DNA from: Callipepla californica brunnescens
Lineage: Eukaryota; Chordata; Aves; Galliformes; Odontophoridae
Direction: 5' to 3'
Assembly: GCA_023055505.1 (NCBI GenBank)
Contig: JALIRH010000050.1
Location: 310,001-374,000, forward strand
Length of the DNA: 64,000 nucleotides
How positions within the stretch are numbered: the first letter of the stretch is position 1; every line of letters begins with the position of its first letter. The position numbers and the translations under genes are program-made. This document shows positions 62,401 through 64,000 of this stretch, in pieces. Under the pieces are notes generated by a model. That model had not been told where the DNA came from and ran no database searches. It saw only the letters and a program-made list of their open reading frames with translations.

Positions 62401-64000
62401 GATCGATGTTGCATATGGTGATTTCACTCCAGTCGCCTACTACAGGTGTTGACTCCCCTTCCTGCTCCATTTCATGCCTCAGTGATGATCCACCTTTTCT
62501 GCATAAAAAAGAACTCTTGGAAAAGCCCTCATGAGATACCCTTTCCCGATGTGTTTTTACCGGCTGGAAAATTGTTGTTGAAGGACTTGCTTGCACAGCC
62601 TACGGTAAAGGTCAGTGAGGTTGAGAAATTTTATGCTGAAAGGCTGCTGTTAAGGTTTTCTTGGAAACAGTCTAATGTAGATCAAAAGTTAACCAAAGGG
62701 AAGGCTTTTCTTCATGAAGTTTAGTCACACACTGCAGTGAGATTGAAAAACAAGTAAAATCCTTGCTCATCTGGTTCTTGCCATTTTCACAATATCTCAT
62801 ATTTAACAGTAGGAAAGAAGTCAGTCTTAATTAAATTACATTTTTTCTTCTCCTAGCTAGGAGAAACATTTTTTTTTTTTTTTTTTTAATTTTCTTGTTC
62901 CAGAAAACCATGTTTATGATAGGGAATAGGCAAGTTCTTACAACTAATTGCTGACATGCTAAGCAGAATAATTAAATTGTTTATGAGGAGGCTGAATTTT
63001 AAGTACTGTATTATAAGCTCTCTATATAAGCCAATGAATCCATCTTTGTAATCCACTACAAATCTGCTAGGCAATCAAAATTCAATTAGGTTTAATCCAC
63101 TGATGTTCAATAGATATGTCAAAATAATGTTTATTACAAATATTTAGAAATCACTATCCTTTGTCTGTCAATGAAGATGCTTATGGAAGGCGGAATTATC
63201 AAAACCAGGAATCCATTGTCCAAATTAGACAATTATTTTGACTAATTCGAGTACTTAATTTGACTTCATTTTGAAAATTTAGAAACTCTTTCATTACTTT
63301 TCATTTAGCATCAGCAACATTTCTAATTAGCATGCTTTATGAGTAATCATTAGTCACTCATATAATTACAGCTCACATAATTGTTCAAGTGAGATTTGAA
63401 TAGCGTTATTTTAAGAATGCTTAAACCTATGGTGTTAGTTCAGGAGCATTTATTTGTACTACAAAAAATAACCACACCACTTATGTGGCAAGATCTGCAA
63501 GACACCCAATCCACATCACAGGCAATGAAAACAGATGCTGCACAGACCTCATTTTTCTGTGTTTCACTGATTCACTTTAAAGAACAAAACTAGAAAAGCA
63601 AGTTCATAGGCTATGCTACTGTTCAGACGGAGTTGACACCACATACAGAGAATCTCTGGTATTTGCCTGAGCTGTTGCCGGAAAACAGTCAGATGGCTAT
63701 GGCAAATTTACTGCAGGTAAAACAAAATAAAGATACCAGTAGAAACAAATGGAAAAATGTAAACTCTCCATATCTTGCTCTCTCTGAAATCACTTTTGTG
63801 TTAGAACTCACTCCAGAAATGTGAAATTACTTTTGGCCTTTGGAACGTAATCAACATGGGCCCTGACCTTGAAGCAGATGTTCACAGGGCCTCACATTTC
63901 CACCCAGGCTGCACAGCATCCTCCCGGGGCTGGCACTGGCTTCCTTGCTTTGCTGCACCCTATGACTATGAGTTAGTAGAGCCAACATGACATGAGCACG
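59421..64000. other. Unique non-coding DNA to the window end
   Basis: No gene is recognised in the final 4.6 kb. T19 lies at 62869-62887. The block 63130-63420, rich in homeodomain words, is listed separately. The frames at 61872-62207 (minus) and 62446-62724 (plus) have no recognised motif. The last 160 bases are richer in GC than the surroundings but give no clear feature. Confidence 0.55.
63060..63420. promoter_or_regulatory. Possible conserved enhancer-like element rich in homeodomain sites
   Basis: Repeat-free AT-rich block with TAATTA cores at 63324-63329 and 63363-63368, a TAATCC (OTX/PITX-type) word near 63093, and several ATTAG/CAATTA words. It resembles deeply conserved vertebrate non-coding elements in texture only. 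No conservation evidence is available. Confidence 0.22.

Noticed and set aside
1..64000. tRNA, rRNA, CRISPR or operon structures
   Set aside because: I scanned for tRNA B-box-like words, regularly spaced direct repeats and closely packed same-strand genes and found none.

Overview
The window looks like an ordinary stretch of an avian nuclear genome, probably a galliform such as chicken. The evidence is an AT-rich, CpG-poor background full of microsatellites and homopolymers, and many copies of the CR1 LINE with its 3' octamer tail (ATTCTATG-like) and no poly-A. Turtles and crocodilians also carry CR1, so the species call is an inference. There is no bacterial, viral or organellar gene organisation. 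No exon of a recognisable host protein was found. The window is therefore intergenic DNA or the inside of very long introns.

Layout. 1-2554: plain unique DNA. 2555-3765: antisense CR1 endonuclease segment with inactivating changes. 3766-8779: unique DNA with one weak candidate terminal exon on the minus strand (6051-6213). 8780-9850: sense CR1 with degraded reverse transcriptase and 3' end. 9851-13484: unique DNA with two enhancer-like, homeodomain-site-rich blocks. 13485-13860: sense CR1 3' piece. 14537-15905: antisense CR1 with a long readable reverse-transcriptase segment. 15906-24840: unique DNA, simple repeats and a pre-miRNA-sized hairpin (18600-18658). 24841-25250 and 25578-25797: two sense CR1 3' ends. 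25798-42077: mostly unique, with two orphan CR1 tails, two exact 20-bp tandem duplications and a 26-bp perfect palindrome. 42078-42962: a CR1 3' end split by a probable 554-bp solo LTR with a 5-bp target duplication. 43067-43131: antisense CR1 tail. 43942-44075: (TG)28 and (TA)17 microsatellites with a 19-bp perfect inverted repeat around the TG tract. 47550-47885: an older LINE reverse-transcriptase relic. 48801-49256: antisense CR1 abutting T23. 58150-59420: sense CR1 with the RT catalytic motif. 59421-64000: unique DNA, with a homeodomain-site-rich block near 63.1-63.4 kb.

No genes act together here. The content is retrotransposon history plus possible regulatory DNA. The most informative observations are the nested LTR-in-CR1 insertion, two sites where a perfect hairpin suggests template-switch mutation (15147-15170 and 43942-44037), the 26-bp palindrome, the hairpin at 18.6 kb and the weak minus-strand terminal exon candidate at 6.1 kb. 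I found no evidence of a novel biological system.
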